Position numbers and translations under genes: made by a program. Positions 51,138-60,738 of a stretch of DNA of 64,000 nt are shown here, piece by piece. The stretch lies in contig NZ_BAFZ01000036.1 of the NCBI RefSeq assembly GCF_000308575.1, forward strand, positions 1 to 64,000. The letters run 5' to 3'. Origin of the DNA: Nocardia exalbida NBRC 100660 (lineage in GTDB: Bacteria > Actinomycetota > Actinomycetes > Mycobacteriales > Mycobacteriaceae). Positions within the stretch are counted from its first letter, which is position 1. Every line of letters begins with the position of its first letter. The notes below the pieces were generated by a model. That model was given only the letters and a program-made list of their open reading frames with translations. It was not told the DNA's origin and did no database searches.

Positions 51138-53684
51138 ATGTCGGAGGTGAGCAGCGGCGGCGGCAACGGCCCCGTCGCGCCCGCGGAGTTCGTGGGCAGG
51201 CATGCCGAAATGCGGCGGATAGACGCCTTGCTGAACTCGTCGAGCGCCCGGCTGATCACCCTGGTCGGGCCCGGTGGCATCGGCAAGACGACGCTGGCGG
51301 TGGAAGCCGTGCGCAGATACCGCGGCGGGGCACGGCACACGGTGTACTGGACGCGCCTGGCCCGTCTCGCGCCCGGCGCGGAGACGGGAGCGGTCGCCGA
51401 GGAAGTGCTCTTGTCCGTCGCGAAGAACGGCATAGTGGGCCGCTCCGCATGGGACGGCTTGCTGGAGACCCTCACCGATGCCGGCGCCGAGGACGAGACA
51501 CACCGGACCATCCTGGTGCTGGACAACTGCGAACACGTGCTGGGCGGCGTCGGTCCGCTCGTCGTCGGCCTGCTGCAGGAAATCCCCGGCTTGACCATCG
51601 TCGTGACCAGCCGGGAGCCGGTCGGCTGGATCGATGAGCAGCTGGTGACAGTGCCGCCGCTGTCCAGCGTGCACGCCCTGGAACTGTTCCGGCGGCGAGC
51701 CGAGCGCACCGGACGGCCGATTCCCGAGGACCCCGGGCAACTGGCCATCGCCACCCGGATCTGCGGGCACGTCGACAACAACCCGCTGTTCATCCGCTTG
51801 GCCGCCGCGCGGCTGCTGCACCGGCCACCCGCGATCGTGTTGCGCGAGTTGTCCGGCGACACCGACGATCGCCGCTTGCAATGGACGCACGGCGCCAGGG
51901 GCGGTGTCGGCGAACGGCACCGCAGCGTGCGCGACGTGATCGCCTGGTCCTACGGTCTGTGCACCGCGCCCGAACAGTTGCTGTTGGAGCGCTTGTCGGT
52001 CTTCGCCACCGGTTGCGACGCCGAGAACGACGAGACGCAGTCCGGCGGGGCCGAAGTGGACGCGATCGTGGCGGTGTGCGCGGACCCGGCGCTACCCCCC
52101 GAGCGGATCGAGGGGCTGCTCGAGCGCCTGGTCGAACGCTCGCTGCTGTCGGCCCACATCACCGCGGCCACGGTGCGCTACTACCTGCTGGAGAGCGTCC
52201 GGGTCTTCGTGCGCGACCGGCTGTCCAGCCGCGGCGACCACCTGGACGAAGCGCGACTGCTCGCCCGGCATCGACGGCACTACCGCGACCGGGTCGCCGC
52301 GGGGCCCGCCACCTGGTACGGCCCGCGAGAGCAGGAGTGGATCGCGTGGGCGCGAGCGGCGTGGGACAACATTCTCATCGCCGTCGAGACCAGCCTCACC
52401 GATCCGGAGGAGGCGGTGGTCGGACTGGAGACCGCCGCGACGCTGATGGCGCTGCGCGTGCCGTTCATCACCGGCTCGAACCGGGCCATCACCAGTCTGA
52501 CCGAGCAGGCCCTGGAGGTCACCGCGCAGGTCGAGCCGCCGCCGACCCGGCTGCGGATCAATGCGACCGCGCTGGTGGGCTGGATCGCCATCTGGCAGGG
52601 CAGGCACGCCTACACCGCGCAATTGCTGGACGAATGCGCCGCGGAGTGCCTGCCCTCGGAACTGCGGGCGGGCTGGCGCGCGACGACGGCGACCGACCTC
52701 GGCCTGCCCGCCGCGGTGGAATTCACCTGGGGCCTCGAACTCCTGCTGATCCACCTCGACCTGCGAGCGGTGGACGTCTTGGCCAGGGCGCGCCGGAAGT
52801 TCGCCGTTCTGGGCGACCGGGCGGGGGAGCAGCGCAGCGAACTGTTCGAGGCCCTCACCTACGCGAACCTGGGCGACGCGGACGTCGCGCTCGGGGCCGC
52901 GCGCAGGCATCTGGACCGGGCCGTGGCTTCCGACGCGGGCTGGGCGACCTCCTGGGCGGAGCTGGCCTGGATGATCGCGGTGTCCCGGCACGGCGATCCG
53001 CGGGAGGCGGTGAAACTCGGGCAGTCGACCCTGGAGCGCCTGCTGATCACCGGGGACACCTGGACGGCGGGCTGGGTCGCGCACTTCAGCATGATGGCGC
53101 TGACCTATCTGCTGTCCGCCCGGATCGAGGCGGGCGACACCGGCAGCGCCGATGCGATCGCCGCCGCCACCGAGATCGCCCATCTGCAAGGCGGAATCGC
53201 CACCCTGCACCGCTCGATGGGCATCGTCGCCGACCGGGTGACGCTGGTGGCTCGCGGCACCGCTCGAGCCGTCGCGGCGGTCACCGCGGTCATCGGCGCC
53301 GAGGCCCACGCGGCGGCGGTCCAGCGCGGCGCCCGGTTGCGTCCCGAACGCGACGAGCTGCAATTGCTGTTGCTCGGCAGATTGCCGGTCGACAAGCTGC
53401 CGAACCCGCGTCCGCAGACCAGGTCCACCGCCTCGCGCTGGGAGGAGTTGACGCCGGCGGAACGCGAGGTGGCGGTGCTGGCCGCGGCGGGCTGGGCCAA
53501 CAGCGCCATCGCCGCGCGCCGGGGTAGTTCGATCCGGACGGTCGATGCCCAGGTGGCGTCCGTGCGCCGGAAACTGATGGCGGCCACCAGGGCCGACATC
53601 AGCTGGCACGTGCCGGATCACCTCGCCGAGCGGATCCGGCTGGAATCGGAGCGGCGGCCCGCGCGAACGCGAGCACGCCCGTGA
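51138..53684 (+). CDS. Large ATPase/LuxR-HTH regulator, paralogue 2
   Basis: 848 residues from ATG at 51138 (SD GGTAGGTG); a GTG at 51108 would add ten residues. Same architecture as the preceding protein and clearly paralogous along its length: FVGRHAEMRRIDALL, GPGGIGKTTLAVE, ILVLDNCEHVL, VTSREP, and C-terminal HTH LTPAEREVAVLAAAGWANSAIAARRGSSIRTVDAQVASVRRKL. The recognition helices differ at only a few positions, so the two probably bind related sites. The stop lies within a strong hairpin. Confidence 0.88.
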   Translation: MSEVSSGGGNGPVAPAEFVGRHAEMRRIDALLNSSSARLITLVGPGGIGKTTLAVEAVRRYRGGARHTVYWTRLARLAPGAETGAVAEEVLLSVAKNGIVGRSAWDGLLETLTDAGAEDETHRTILVLDNCEHVLGGVGPLVVGLLQEIPGLTIVVTSREPVGWIDEQLVTVPPLSSVHALELFRRRAERTGRPIPEDPGQLAIATRICGHVDNNPLFIRLAAARLLHRPPAIVLRELSGDTDDRRLQWTHGARGGVGERHRSVRDVIAWSYGLCTAPEQLLLERLSVFATGCDAENDETQSGGAEVDAIVAVCADPALPPERIEGLLERLVERSLLSAHITAATVRYYLLESVRVFVRDRLSSRGDHLDEARLLARHRRHYRDRVAAGPATWYGPREQEWIAWARAAWDNILIAVETSLTDPEEAVVGLETAATLMALRVPFITGSNRAITSLTEQALEVTAQVEPPPTRLRINATALVGWIAIWQGRHAYTAQLLDECAAECLPSELRAGWRATTATDLGLPAAVEFTWGLELLLIHLDLRAVDVLARARRKFAVLGDRAGEQRSELFEALTYANLGDADVALGAARRHLDRAVASDAGWATSWAELAWMIAVSRHGDPREAVKLGQSTLERLLITGDTWTAGWVAHFSMMALTYLLSARIEAGDTGSADAIAAATEIAHLQGGIATLHRSMGIVADRVTLVARGTARAVAAVTAVIGAEAHAAAVQRGARLRPERDELQLLLLGRLPVDKLPNPRPQTRSTASRWEELTPAEREVAVLAAAGWANSAIAARRGSSIRTVDAQVASVRRKLMAATRADISWHVPDHLAERIRLESERRPARTRARP

Positions 53685-53708
53685 CCGTCGTGACGGTCAC
53701 GGGCGTGC
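53673..53708. terminator. Bidirectional terminator between convergent genes
   Basis: Arms starting GCACGCCCGTGACC and ending GGTCACGGGCGTGC pair perfectly over at least 14 bp. The stop of the regulator gene is inside the left arm. Confidence 0.75.
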
Positions 53709-53733
53709 GGTAGCCGGTATCGGGCAGGTCAGG

Positions 53734-54279
53734 TCAGGTCAGCGAGCCGTCGTAGCACAGGCTCGACGACCGCCAGGACCGCTGTGGGCCGCTACCGGGA
53801 TCGAAGGACCACTGGTCGATCGAGCCGGCGGCCTTCCACCACAGCGATCCGCGGCCGTCCGAGACCACCTGGTAGACGTCCTCGGAACCCTCGATGAGCT
53901 GGCTGCCGACGCAGTAGTCGTTGTACTCCGTGCCGTACTGCCGTGCGCCGGGGCTGAACAGGCCCGCGGGGTGGGCGTAGGCGCCCGGGTTCGGCACGGT
54001 GCTGGCCTGCCGCGCGGGGGCTCCCCGATGCCAGTACGGCGCGCCCAGTCCGTCGGTTCCGCAGGCGAAGGTCCAGCCCCCTGCCACGACCGTGGTGCCC
54101 TGGCCGTAGGCGCCCCCCGCCCAGAGGCAGGCAGCGCCCTGAGCCTCGGCGGTGCCCGCGCCGAGGCTCAGGCCGCCCGCCGCCACCGCTGCCGCCGCCA
54201 GCAGGGTGAGCGTCCGTACCGTGCCGCCGCGCTTGTCGTCACACGCGGTCGGCCGGCGAAGCCCGCTAATCTTGATCAT
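53734..54279 (-). CDS. Secreted protein of unknown function
   Basis: 181 residues from ATG at 54279, chosen over longer in-frame starts because of AGAGAA upstream and a better signal. An N-terminal basic stretch (MIKISGLRRPTACDDKRGG) precedes the signal peptide TLTLLAAAAVAAGGLSLGAGTAEA; a shorter start at the GTG before RTLTLL is equally possible. The mature part has paired Cys (ACLWAGG, FACGTDG, DYCVGSQ, SLCYDGS) and many Trp/Gly/Tyr. No known family. It has a motif B copy 70 bp upstream. Confidence 0.72.
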   Translation of the reverse strand: MIKISGLRRPTACDDKRGGTVRTLTLLAAAAVAAGGLSLGAGTAEAQGAACLWAGGAYGQGTTVVAGGWTFACGTDGLGAPYWHRGAPARQASTVPNPGAYAHPAGLFSPGARQYGTEYNDYCVGSQLIEGSEDVYQVVSDGRGSLWWKAAGSIDQWSFDPGSGPQRSWRSSSLCYDGSLT

Positions 54280-54348
54280 GAGTGTTTCTCTTTCGTGCGT
54301 CATCCCGGTCGGAGTGGATTTCCGGGAATGGTGATACTTCAAGTAATG

Positions 54349-54366
54349 TGCCGCTATGTAGCGGGA
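54349..54366. promoter_or_regulatory. Motif B palindrome (TGCCGCT-ATGT-AGCGGGA)
   Basis: Shares left arm and spacer with the ansP copy. Located 69 bp upstream of the minus-strand start at 54279. Confidence 0.5.
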
Positions 54367-54428
54367 CGATCAGTCCAGAGGGACGTCACGGAAGGTTTCG
54401 AGTGCGAGAGGGTGTGCCGGTCCTGCGG

Positions 54429-54803
54429 TCACCGGCACCAGGTGGCCTGCGCCCGGCAGACGGTGTAGCCGGTGCCGTCCGGGCGGGCCACCCGCGACCA
54501 GCTCGAGCCGTCGGACTCGTCGCCGGTGGGGACGTCGGCCGGTGCCGCCTGGTTCTGCCGCTGGCGGTAGTCGCGGATGGCCTGGTCGGCCTCATCGGCG
54601 TCCAGCCGGTCGCTGTTGCGGTGGTGGTAGCCCATGGGGTCGATGTGACGCCAGCCGGTGGTGTCACCCGTGCCGTTGCGCGGGTTGGACGGACCCGAAT
54701 GCGACTCCGCTCCCGCGATGCCCGCGGCGCCCGCGGTGAGCGTGCCGACGATCGCGGCACAAGCGAGCAGTCTGGCGGCGAGATGAGTGGTGTTGGCGGT
54801 CAT
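54429..54803 (-). CDS. Small secreted protein
   Basis: 124 residues from ATG at 54803. Signal peptide LAARLLACAAIVGTLTAGAAGIAGAES. The mature part is hydrophilic: RNGTGDTTGWRHIDPMGYHHRNSDRLDADEADQAIRDYRQRQNQ, ending in GYTVCRAQATWCR with two Cys that may pair. Family not recognised. It overlaps the upstream gene at 54800-54803 (ATGA), so the two are probably co-transcribed. Confidence 0.65.
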   Translation of the reverse strand: MTANTTHLAARLLACAAIVGTLTAGAAGIAGAESHSGPSNPRNGTGDTTGWRHIDPMGYHHRNSDRLDADEADQAIRDYRQRQNQAAPADVPTGDESDGSSWSRVARPDGTGYTVCRAQATWCR

Positions 54804-55177
54804 GGTAAGTCTCCGTTCGGATTTCGCGCTGTGCACGGCGGTACGGCGCGAGCTGCGGCGGTGCGGCGAACGTCGGTGGTCGGGGTTGCCGCGCGAGGTG
54901 GGGGCGGGGAGGGGATCGGGGTGGCATCCGTCGCGGACATGTCGTCCGCGGGGCGGTGCCGATCGGCTCGGTCCCGGTTGTCGGAATGGGGAGAGCCCGG
55001 CCTGTCGTATCCGTGGCGGCCCGGGTCTGCTGCGGGGCGCGGGGCGACGGTCGTGTCGGGCCCGGCCAGCGCTTCGGTCGACGCCGGGGTTTCCGGTGTG
55101 GCCGCTATCGCGCTCACGATCAGCGGGCGGACGAGCCAGGTCTGTGTCCGTCGCTGGTGCGGCGTGATGCCGGTCAT
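54800..55177 (-). CDS. Small Pro/Arg/Asp-rich hypothetical protein
   Basis: 125 residues from ATG at 55177. N-terminal hydrophobic stretch (WLVRPLIVSAIAATPETPA), then low-complexity Pro/Asp/Arg sequence. The main support is the ATGA overlap with the secreted protein downstream and the motif B and A copies located 79 and 131 bp upstream. A weak GGACG serves as SD. Coding status is uncertain. Confidence 0.42.
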   Translation of the reverse strand: MTGITPHQRRTQTWLVRPLIVSAIAATPETPASTEALAGPDTTVAPRPAADPGRHGYDRPGSPHSDNRDRADRHRPADDMSATDATPIPSPPPPRAATPTTDVRRTAAARAVPPCTARNPNGDLP

Positions 55178-55255
55178 CGTTCGCGTCCGTTCATCTCGCC
55201 ACCTCGGGATCGGGATCGGTCCGGTGTGGTCCGATCCGCGGGTCCCTGTCTATCG

Positions 55256-55273
55256 TGCCGTTGGATAACGTCA
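55256..55273. promoter_or_regulatory. Motif B palindrome (TGCCGTT-GGAT-AACGTCA)
   Basis: Two mismatches in the right arm; followed by CATTAAT as other copies are followed by CATTGAG or CGTTATG. It is 35 bp from a perfect motif A. Confidence 0.5.
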
Positions 55274-55307
55274 CATTAATCGACGGGTCGATATCTTGTC
55301 GAGTGCT

Positions 55308-55323
55308 TTCCCATGTATGGGAA
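55308..55323. promoter_or_regulatory. Motif A palindrome, perfect copy without an obvious target
   Basis: TTCCCATGTATGGGAA. The nearest gene in either direction is the weakly supported one starting at 55177 on the minus strand; on the plus strand no convincing gene follows before the terminator at 55535. Confidence 0.6.
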
Positions 55324-55534
55324 GAGTTGTTGTCTCCCTGGGGAAGGAGCAGGCGCCTGACCAGCGGCGGCGCCGCTGCGCACCGCTCGGTCCGCGGAGA
55401 ATTTTCAGGCTGAGACTTTTCCGGGTCGGCGATTACCGGAGAGGTGGCTTCGGCACGTGCGCAGGACGGGCTTCGGTGGCCGCGCTCCTCGCTTCGGGTC
55501 GGCAGTGGGCCCAGAGGACTGCTCTATGCGCGAA

Positions 55535-55566
55535 AAAGGGCGTCCGCCGGTAGGCGGACGCCCTTT
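55535..55566. terminator. Intrinsic terminator hairpin
   Basis: Perfect 14-bp arms AAAGGGCGTCCGCC and GGCGGACGCCCTTT with a GGTA loop. Flanked by A-runs on the left, so it can act for minus-strand transcription of the gene at 55659. The interval 55324-55534 could hold a short transcript driven from motif A; no supported gene seen. Confidence 0.75.
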
Positions 55567-55582
55567 GCTTCGGGGTCTGAAT

Positions 55583-55622
55583 GCCGCTACGCCGCTACGC
55601 CGCTACGCCGCTACGCCGCTGG
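55583..55622. repeat. Tandem 8-bp repeat (GCCGCTAC)n
   Basis: Four full copies of GCCGCTAC and a partial fifth, starting 17 bases after the terminator and 37 bp past the stop of the minus-strand membrane gene. Confidence 0.9.
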
Positions 55623-55658
55623 TGCGCCGCGTCGAGGCGTGCGAGATCGGTCTGTCTA

Positions 55659-56402
55659 TCAGGCTTCGGTCACCGCCGCGAATGCCGGAGCCCCCGAACC
55701 CTCGGCCAGGGCGCGCTTCTGCTTCGCGGCGGCGGGATCGCGGAATGGGGCTTCGATCACCGCGCGTTCGCGCCACAGGTGATACAACGCGACGGCGAAG
55801 ATGGTCGTGCCGATCACGTTGGCCAGGAAATGCCACCAGATGCGGTACGTCGCCGCGCCGGGGCCGGGATCGAGCAGGCCGAAGATGGTCGACAGCCCGA
55901 TCGCCTTGGTGCCGAAGGCGACCGTCAGGGTGAGCGCGAGATGCTCGAGCCCGTGGATGCCTTGCATCAGCACGCCCATACGACCCCACTTGCGCGCCTT
56001 GCTCTCCAGGGCGTGGTGAGTGACCAGGGCGACGCCGACCAGTCCGGCGAGGAAATGGAAATTGCCCACCAAGTGCAGAAGTTCCATGCCGAGCGCCGGC
56101 TTCATGTGGTCGACCTGCCCGAATCCGTTGGCCAGGCCGGTGCCCCACGGGGTCATCCACGCCGGTGAGTTCGGGTGCTGGATCCAGTACCCGACCTGTG
56201 CCACGTGCTCCTGGAAGTGTCCGATCTGGGCCACCACGCCCAGTGCGACGACACCGAGTGCGGTACGGAACATCCACGGTCGCAGAGGTTTACGCAACGC
56301 GACGACGAGTACGCCGACGGCCGCCCACATGACGACCATCCAGGCCACCATCAAGATCGCACCTAGGATTTCCGACCCGGTCGCTTCGGCTGTGTGGTTC
56401 AT
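55659..56402 (-). CDS. Multi-pass membrane protein of unknown function
   Basis: 247 residues from ATG at 56402 (MNHTAEATGSEILGAILMVAWMVVMWAAVG); the frame is open further upstream but those residues are Arg-rich and unlikely. About six membrane helices. Many His are positioned in or near helices (IGHFQEHVAQVGYWIQHPN, MELLHLVGNFHFL, ALVTHHALE, GIHGLEHLALT, WWHFLANVIG, ALYHLW), which suggests haem or metal binding. I recall similar proteins as DUF6008-type but cannot confirm. Confidence 0.75.
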   Translation of the reverse strand: MNHTAEATGSEILGAILMVAWMVVMWAAVGVLVVALRKPLRPWMFRTALGVVALGVVAQIGHFQEHVAQVGYWIQHPNSPAWMTPWGTGLANGFGQVDHMKPALGMELLHLVGNFHFLAGLVGVALVTHHALESKARKWGRMGVLMQGIHGLEHLALTLTVAFGTKAIGLSTIFGLLDPGPGAATYRIWWHFLANVIGTTIFAVALYHLWRERAVIEAPFRDPAAAKQKRALAEGSGAPAFAAVTEA

Positions 56403-56579
56403 GAGAACCGCCCTTCTGCGCGCCCTCCGGCAACGGCGACGGATGGGGGACTGCTGTGGAAACGGTGGAACGCGTTGTCCGCAAGATACAAGGTGCCGGC
56501 GCCATCTGTCCGAGATTTCCGAATGCGCTGGAGTAGGGACCAATTGGTCCGTGTCATACCCGAAACGTATGGCGCTCGC

Positions 56580-57200
56580 TCAGAGCGGTCGCAGAAAGCC
56601 TTCGACGATGCGATGAGCGCGGTCGGCGGCCTCCGGATCGCCGAGTCGCAGCGCGGTATTGGTGGCGCACAGCACCGCATCGATCTGGAACGCGACCAGA
56701 TCCGCGTCCAGGTCGGCGATCTCACCGGCGGACGCCGCGGAGCGCAGCTCCCGTGCCAGCAGCCCTACCCACGCGCGCTGATCGCGGAACAGGGCATCGC
56801 GCACCGGGCCCGGCTTGCTGTCGCATTCGGCCATGGTCGCGACGCGGAAGCAGCCTCCCGGGAACATCGGTGTCTCGGCGTAGACCATCCAGTGGTCGAG
56901 CAAGGCTCGCAGCCGGGCGACACCGTGCGGCGCGGAACGGGCCGGTTCGACGACCGCTTCCACGAACCGGTCGCGCGCGTGGTCGACGGCGGCCAGTTGC
57001 AGTGCTTCCTTGGTGCGGAACAGGGTCTGGATGCCCGCCTTGCTCAGCCCGGTGTCGGCGGCCAGCCTGCCGAAGCTGAGGCCGTCCAATCCGTCCAGCG
57101 AGGCGATGTCCACCGCCCGCCGCAGCACCGTGGCGCGAGTTCGCGCACCGCGCAGCAGTCGCTTGTCGGTGATCTCGGCGGTGCGCGGGCCACTTTCCAT
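56580..57200 (-). CDS. TetR-family transcriptional regulator
   Basis: 206 residues. N-terminal HTH: RATVLRRAVDIASLDGLDGLSFGRLAADTGLSKAGIQTLFRTKEALQLAAVD, the TetR pattern. C-terminal ligand domain with GGCFRVATMAECDSKPGPVRDAL, as in TetR_C-type regulators. It starts 15 bp after the phosphoketolase stop on the same strand and may share its transcript or control the membrane gene at 55659. Confidence 0.88.
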   Translation of the reverse strand: MESGPRTAEITDKRLLRGARTRATVLRRAVDIASLDGLDGLSFGRLAADTGLSKAGIQTLFRTKEALQLAAVDHARDRFVEAVVEPARSAPHGVARLRALLDHWMVYAETPMFPGGCFRVATMAECDSKPGPVRDALFRDQRAWVGLLARELRSAASAGEIADLDADLVAFQIDAVLCATNTALRLGDPEAADRAHRIVEGFLRPL

Positions 57201-57214
57201 ACGGTCGATCGTAC

Positions 57215-59689
57215 TTACTCGCGGTCACTCCGGTGGGGCCAGCTCCAGTCGGCCACCTCGGGGATGTCCGCACCGTGTTCCCTGGTCCACGCGCGAGCCG
57301 TCCAGCGCGCGTCGACCATCTCCTGCCGCAGCCCGGCGGCGCGCTCACGCAGACTGGGCACCCGATCGATCACGTCCATGACGAGGTGATATCGGTCCAG
57401 GTCGTTGAGCATCACCATGTCGAACGGCGTCGTCGTCGTGCCCCGCTCCTTGTAACCACGGACATGCAGTTCGCCGTGGTTGGTGCGCCGATAGGTCAGC
57501 CGGTGCACCAGCCACGGATAGCCGTGGAAGGCGAAGATCACCGGCCGGTCCCGGGTGAACAGCGTGTCGAACTCGAGGTCGGGCAGGCCGTGCGGATGCT
57601 CGTCCTGCGGTTGCAGCCGCATCAGGTCGACCACGTTGACCACCCGGACGCGCAGCTCCGGCAGCCGCTCGCGCAGGATCGCGGCCGCGGCGAGGGTCTC
57701 CAGCGTCGGTACGTCGCCCGCGCAGGCGAGCACCACGTCCGGCGTGGTGCCCGGCTCGTCCCGGTGGCCCGCCCACGGCCAGATGCCGATCCCGCGCGCG
57801 CAGTGCTCGGCGGCTTCGGAGACCGACAGCCAGTCGGCCTGCGGCTGCTTGCCCGCGACCACCACGTTCACGTAGTGCCGGGAGCGCAGGCAGTGGTCAT
57901 AGGTGGACAGCAGCGTGTTGGCGTCCGGCGGCAGGTACACCCGCACGATGGAGGCCTTCTTGTTCAGCACCACGTCCAGGAAACCGGGGTCCTGGTGGGT
58001 GAAGCCGTTGTGGTCCTGGCGCCAGACGTGCGAGGACAGCAGATAGTTCAGGCTGGGAATCGGGCGCCGCCACGGCACCGCCGAGCTGGCGTCGAGCCAT
58101 TTCGCGTGCTGGTTGAACATCGCGTCGACGATGTGGATGAAGGCCTCGTAACAGGTGAACACGCCGTGCCTGCCGGTCAGCAGGTAGCCCTCCAGCAAAC
58201 CCTGGCACATGTGTTCGGACAGCACTTCGATCACCCGGCCGGTGCGGTCGAGTTTCTGATCGCGGGGGTCGATCTCGGCTTGCCAGGCGCGGCCGGTGAC
58301 CTCGAGGATGTCCTGTAACCGGTTGCTGGCCAGTTCGTCCGGCGCGAAGGTGAGGAAGTTGTCCGGATTGCGCCTGGTGACCTCCCGCAGCCAGCCGCCG
58401 AGCACCCTGGTGGCTTCGTGCTCGGTCGCGCCCGGCGCGGGCACCTCGACGCCGAAGTCGCGCCAGTCCGGCAGGCGCAGGTCGCGCAGCAGCGCGCCGC
58501 CGTTGGCGACCGGGTTGGCGCTCATCCGCCGATCGCCGCCCGGTACCTGAGCGATCAGTTCCGGCGCAGGCGCGCCGCTGTCGTCGAACAGTTCCTCCGG
58601 ACGGTAGGAGCGCAGCCACTGCTCCAGGACCGCGCGGTGCCCGGCATCGGTGCGCGCGCCGGGCAACGGCACCTGGTGCGCCCGGAAGGTGCCCTCGACC
58701 TGGTCGCCGTCCACCACCGGAGGACAGGTCCAGCCCTTGGGTGTGCGCAGCACGATCATCGGCCAGATGGACCGCGCCCCGTCACCGCCGCCGCGCGCGG
58801 CGCGCTGGATCCGGTCGATGCGTTCCAAGCTCGTGTCCACCGCCGCGGCCATCGCCTGGTGCACCGCCGCGGGATCGTCACCCGCGACGACGATCGGTTC
58901 GTAGCCGTATCCGCGCAGCAGGGCCAGCAGTTCCGATTCCGGGATGCGCGCCAGGATGGTCGGATTGGCGATCTTGTACTCGTTCAGCGCCAGGATCGGC
59001 AGCACCGCGCCGTCGCGCGCCGGGCTGAGGAACTTGTTCGCGTGCCAGCTCGTGGCAAGCGGTCCCGTCTCCGCCTCGCCGTCGCCCACCACGCAGAACA
59101 CGGTGAGATCGGGATTGTCCAAGGCGGCGCCGAACGCGTGCAGCAACGAATAGCCGAGTTCGCCGCCCTCGTGGAAGGAGCCTGGAGTCTCCGGCGCGCA
59201 GTGACTCGGCACCCCGCCGGGAAAGGAGAATTGGCCGAACAGCGCGCCCATGCCCGCCGCGTCCTGCGAGATGTGGCTGTAGAGCTCGGAGTATGTGCCC
59301 TCCAGCCAGGCGCACGCGTTCGGGCCGGGACCGCCGTGGCCGGGGCCCGCGACGAAGACGGCGTTCAGCCCGCGTTGCCGGATCGCGCGATTGGCGTGCG
59401 CCCAGACCAGATTGAGGCCGGGCACCGTGCCGAAATGCCCGAGCAACCTCGGCTTGATGTGCTCGGAGCGCAGCGGCTCGCGCAGCAACGGATTGGCCAT
59501 CAGATAGATCTGGCCGACCGCGAGATAGTTGGCGGCCCGCCACCACGCGTCGATCGACGCCAGTTCGTCGCGTTCCAACGGGCCCGGCACGTCCGCGAGC
59601 CGGTAGGGCCGCGGGGCGACGGTCCGGCCGCCGGTGCTGCCGACGTTGTCCGCCGAGGTGTCGCCACCTGCACTTGCCATGTGGGTCAT
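57215..59689 (-). CDS. Phosphoketolase (Xfp/Xpk)
   Basis: 824 residues from ATG at 59689 (SD GAGGAGAG). Thiamine diphosphate enzyme splitting xylulose-5-phosphate or fructose-6-phosphate to acetyl phosphate and an aldose phosphate. Signatures: [58 protein letters not shown]-x12[14 protein letters not shown], and the C-terminal [17 protein letters not shown] with [21 protein letters not shown]. Full length for the family. Cytosolic. It is divergent from the FKBP lipoprotein gene. Confidence 0.95.
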   Translation of the reverse strand: MTHMASAGGDTSADNVGSTGGRTVAPRPYRLADVPGPLERDELASIDAWWRAANYLAVGQIYLMANPLLREPLRSEHIKPRLLGHFGTVPGLNLVWAHANRAIRQRGLNAVFVAGPGHGGPGPNACAWLEGTYSELYSHISQDAAGMGALFGQFSFPGGVPSHCAPETPGSFHEGGELGYSLLHAFGAALDNPDLTVFCVVGDGEAETGPLATSWHANKFLSPARDGAVLPILALNEYKIANPTILARIPESELLALLRGYGYEPIVVAGDDPAAVHQAMAAAVDTSLERIDRIQRAARGGGDGARSIWPMIVLRTPKGWTCPPVVDGDQVEGTFRAHQVPLPGARTDAGHRAVLEQWLRSYRPEELFDDSGAPAPELIAQVPGGDRRMSANPVANGGALLRDLRLPDWRDFGVEVPAPGATEHEATRVLGGWLREVTRRNPDNFLTFAPDELASNRLQDILEVTGRAWQAEIDPRDQKLDRTGRVIEVLSEHMCQGLLEGYLLTGRHGVFTCYEAFIHIVDAMFNQHAKWLDASSAVPWRRPIPSLNYLLSSHVWRQDHNGFTHQDPGFLDVVLNKKASIVRVYLPPDANTLLSTYDHCLRSRHYVNVVVAGKQPQADWLSVSEAAEHCARGIGIWPWAGHRDEPGTTPDVVLACAGDVPTLETLAAAAILRERLPELRVRVVNVVDLMRLQPQDEHPHGLPDLEFDTLFTRDRPVIFAFHGYPWLVHRLTYRRTNHGELHVRGYKERGTTTTPFDMVMLNDLDRYHLVMDVIDRVPSLRERAAGLRQEMVDARWTARAWTREHGADIPEVADWSWPHRSDRE

Positions 59690-59896
59690 GCGCCGACTCT
59701 CCTCACGTTCGGGTATCGAGGACGGCGGCGCCACGTGTGACCGCCGTCCCGGTCCTGCAACGGTTGCCGATCGGAATCGACAACGCCGGATGGAGATTCA
59801 CCGCCAGCCTAGCCGGAGCGGGCTCCCGCGGCGGTCCGCGCGTGTCGCGGGAAGCTCGCCCCGCCCGGCGCCCGTTCGTGGTCTAGGGTCCGCGGC

Positions 59897-60478
59897 ATGC
59901 ACATTCTCGGAAGGATCATCGGTATCGGCGCCCTCGCCGCGACGACCATCGCGCTGGCGGCTTGCGGCTCGGACGACGAGCCGACCGCCACGACCGTCTC
60001 CGCGACGAGGACCACCGCGGCGGCGGGGCCTTCCCCCGCGCAGCGCCCCGCCACGCAGAGCAAAGGCCGGGAGTGCACCGCCGACGACATCGGCGTCACC
60101 GGTGGCTTCGGCGCCGCGCCCACCATCACCATCCCGGACGACTGCGACCCGCCGAAGCAGTTGATCGTCAAGGACCTCATCGAGGGCAGCGGGCCCGGCG
60201 CCGCGGTGGGGCAGCAGCTCACCATGAACTACGCGCTGGTCACCTGGTCGGACAAGAAGACGCTGGACAGTTCGTTCGGTCGCGGCAAGCCGTTCCAGCT
60301 CGACCTCGGCGCAGGCCAGGTCATCGACGGCTGGGACAAGGGTCTCGTCGGCGTCCGGGAAGGCTCGCGCAGGTTGTTGATCGTGCCGCCGGAGCTGGGC
60401 TACGGCGCGGGCGGGCGGGGCATCGCGCCGTACGAGACGCTGGTCTTCGTCACCGACGCGGTGTCGGTGGGGAAGTGA
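59897..60478 (+). CDS. FKBP-type peptidyl-prolyl isomerase lipoprotein
   Basis: 193 residues. Lipoprotein signal with lipobox LAAC at residues 20-23 (TTIALAACGSDD). After a Thr/Ala/Pro stalk, residues 85-193 are an FKBP domain: QLTMNYALVTWSDKKTLDSSFGRGKPFQLDLGAGQVIDGWDKGLVGVREGSRRLLIVPPELGYGAGG. It catalyses prolyl cis-trans isomerisation of exported proteins at the outer face of the membrane. The domain ends with LVFVTDAVSV. Confidence 0.93.
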   Translation: MHILGRIIGIGALAATTIALAACGSDDEPTATTVSATRTTAAAGPSPAQRPATQSKGRECTADDIGVTGGFGAAPTITIPDDCDPPKQLIVKDLIEGSGPGAAVGQQLTMNYALVTWSDKKTLDSSFGRGKPFQLDLGAGQVIDGWDKGLVGVREGSRRLLIVPPELGYGAGGRGIAPYETLVFVTDAVSVGK

Positions 60479-60738
60479 CCGCGGCCCTCGCGGCCCGCGG
60501 AGCCACCGCCGGATGCAGGTCCGCTCGGCCGGTCAACTAACCTGGTCGGGATGCGTGGCGTACGCCGCATTCCTCGTCGTCTCGGCCGAGGCCGGGACTC
60601 CGGCCCGGATCTGCGCCGGTCGAGGGAGTGTGGCAGCCAGCGTAGGGCCGCCTCATCCGCCGTTCCGACTTCGGAGTGCCGGGGAGGCACCGCACACCGA
60701 ACGTCAACCAGTACGAACAACGAACAAGGAGCATGTCC

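Noticed and set aside
54282..55268. 328-codon plus-strand frame over the small secreted protein genes
   Set aside because: Opposite strand encodes two signal-peptide proteins; no ribosome site or domain on the plus strand.
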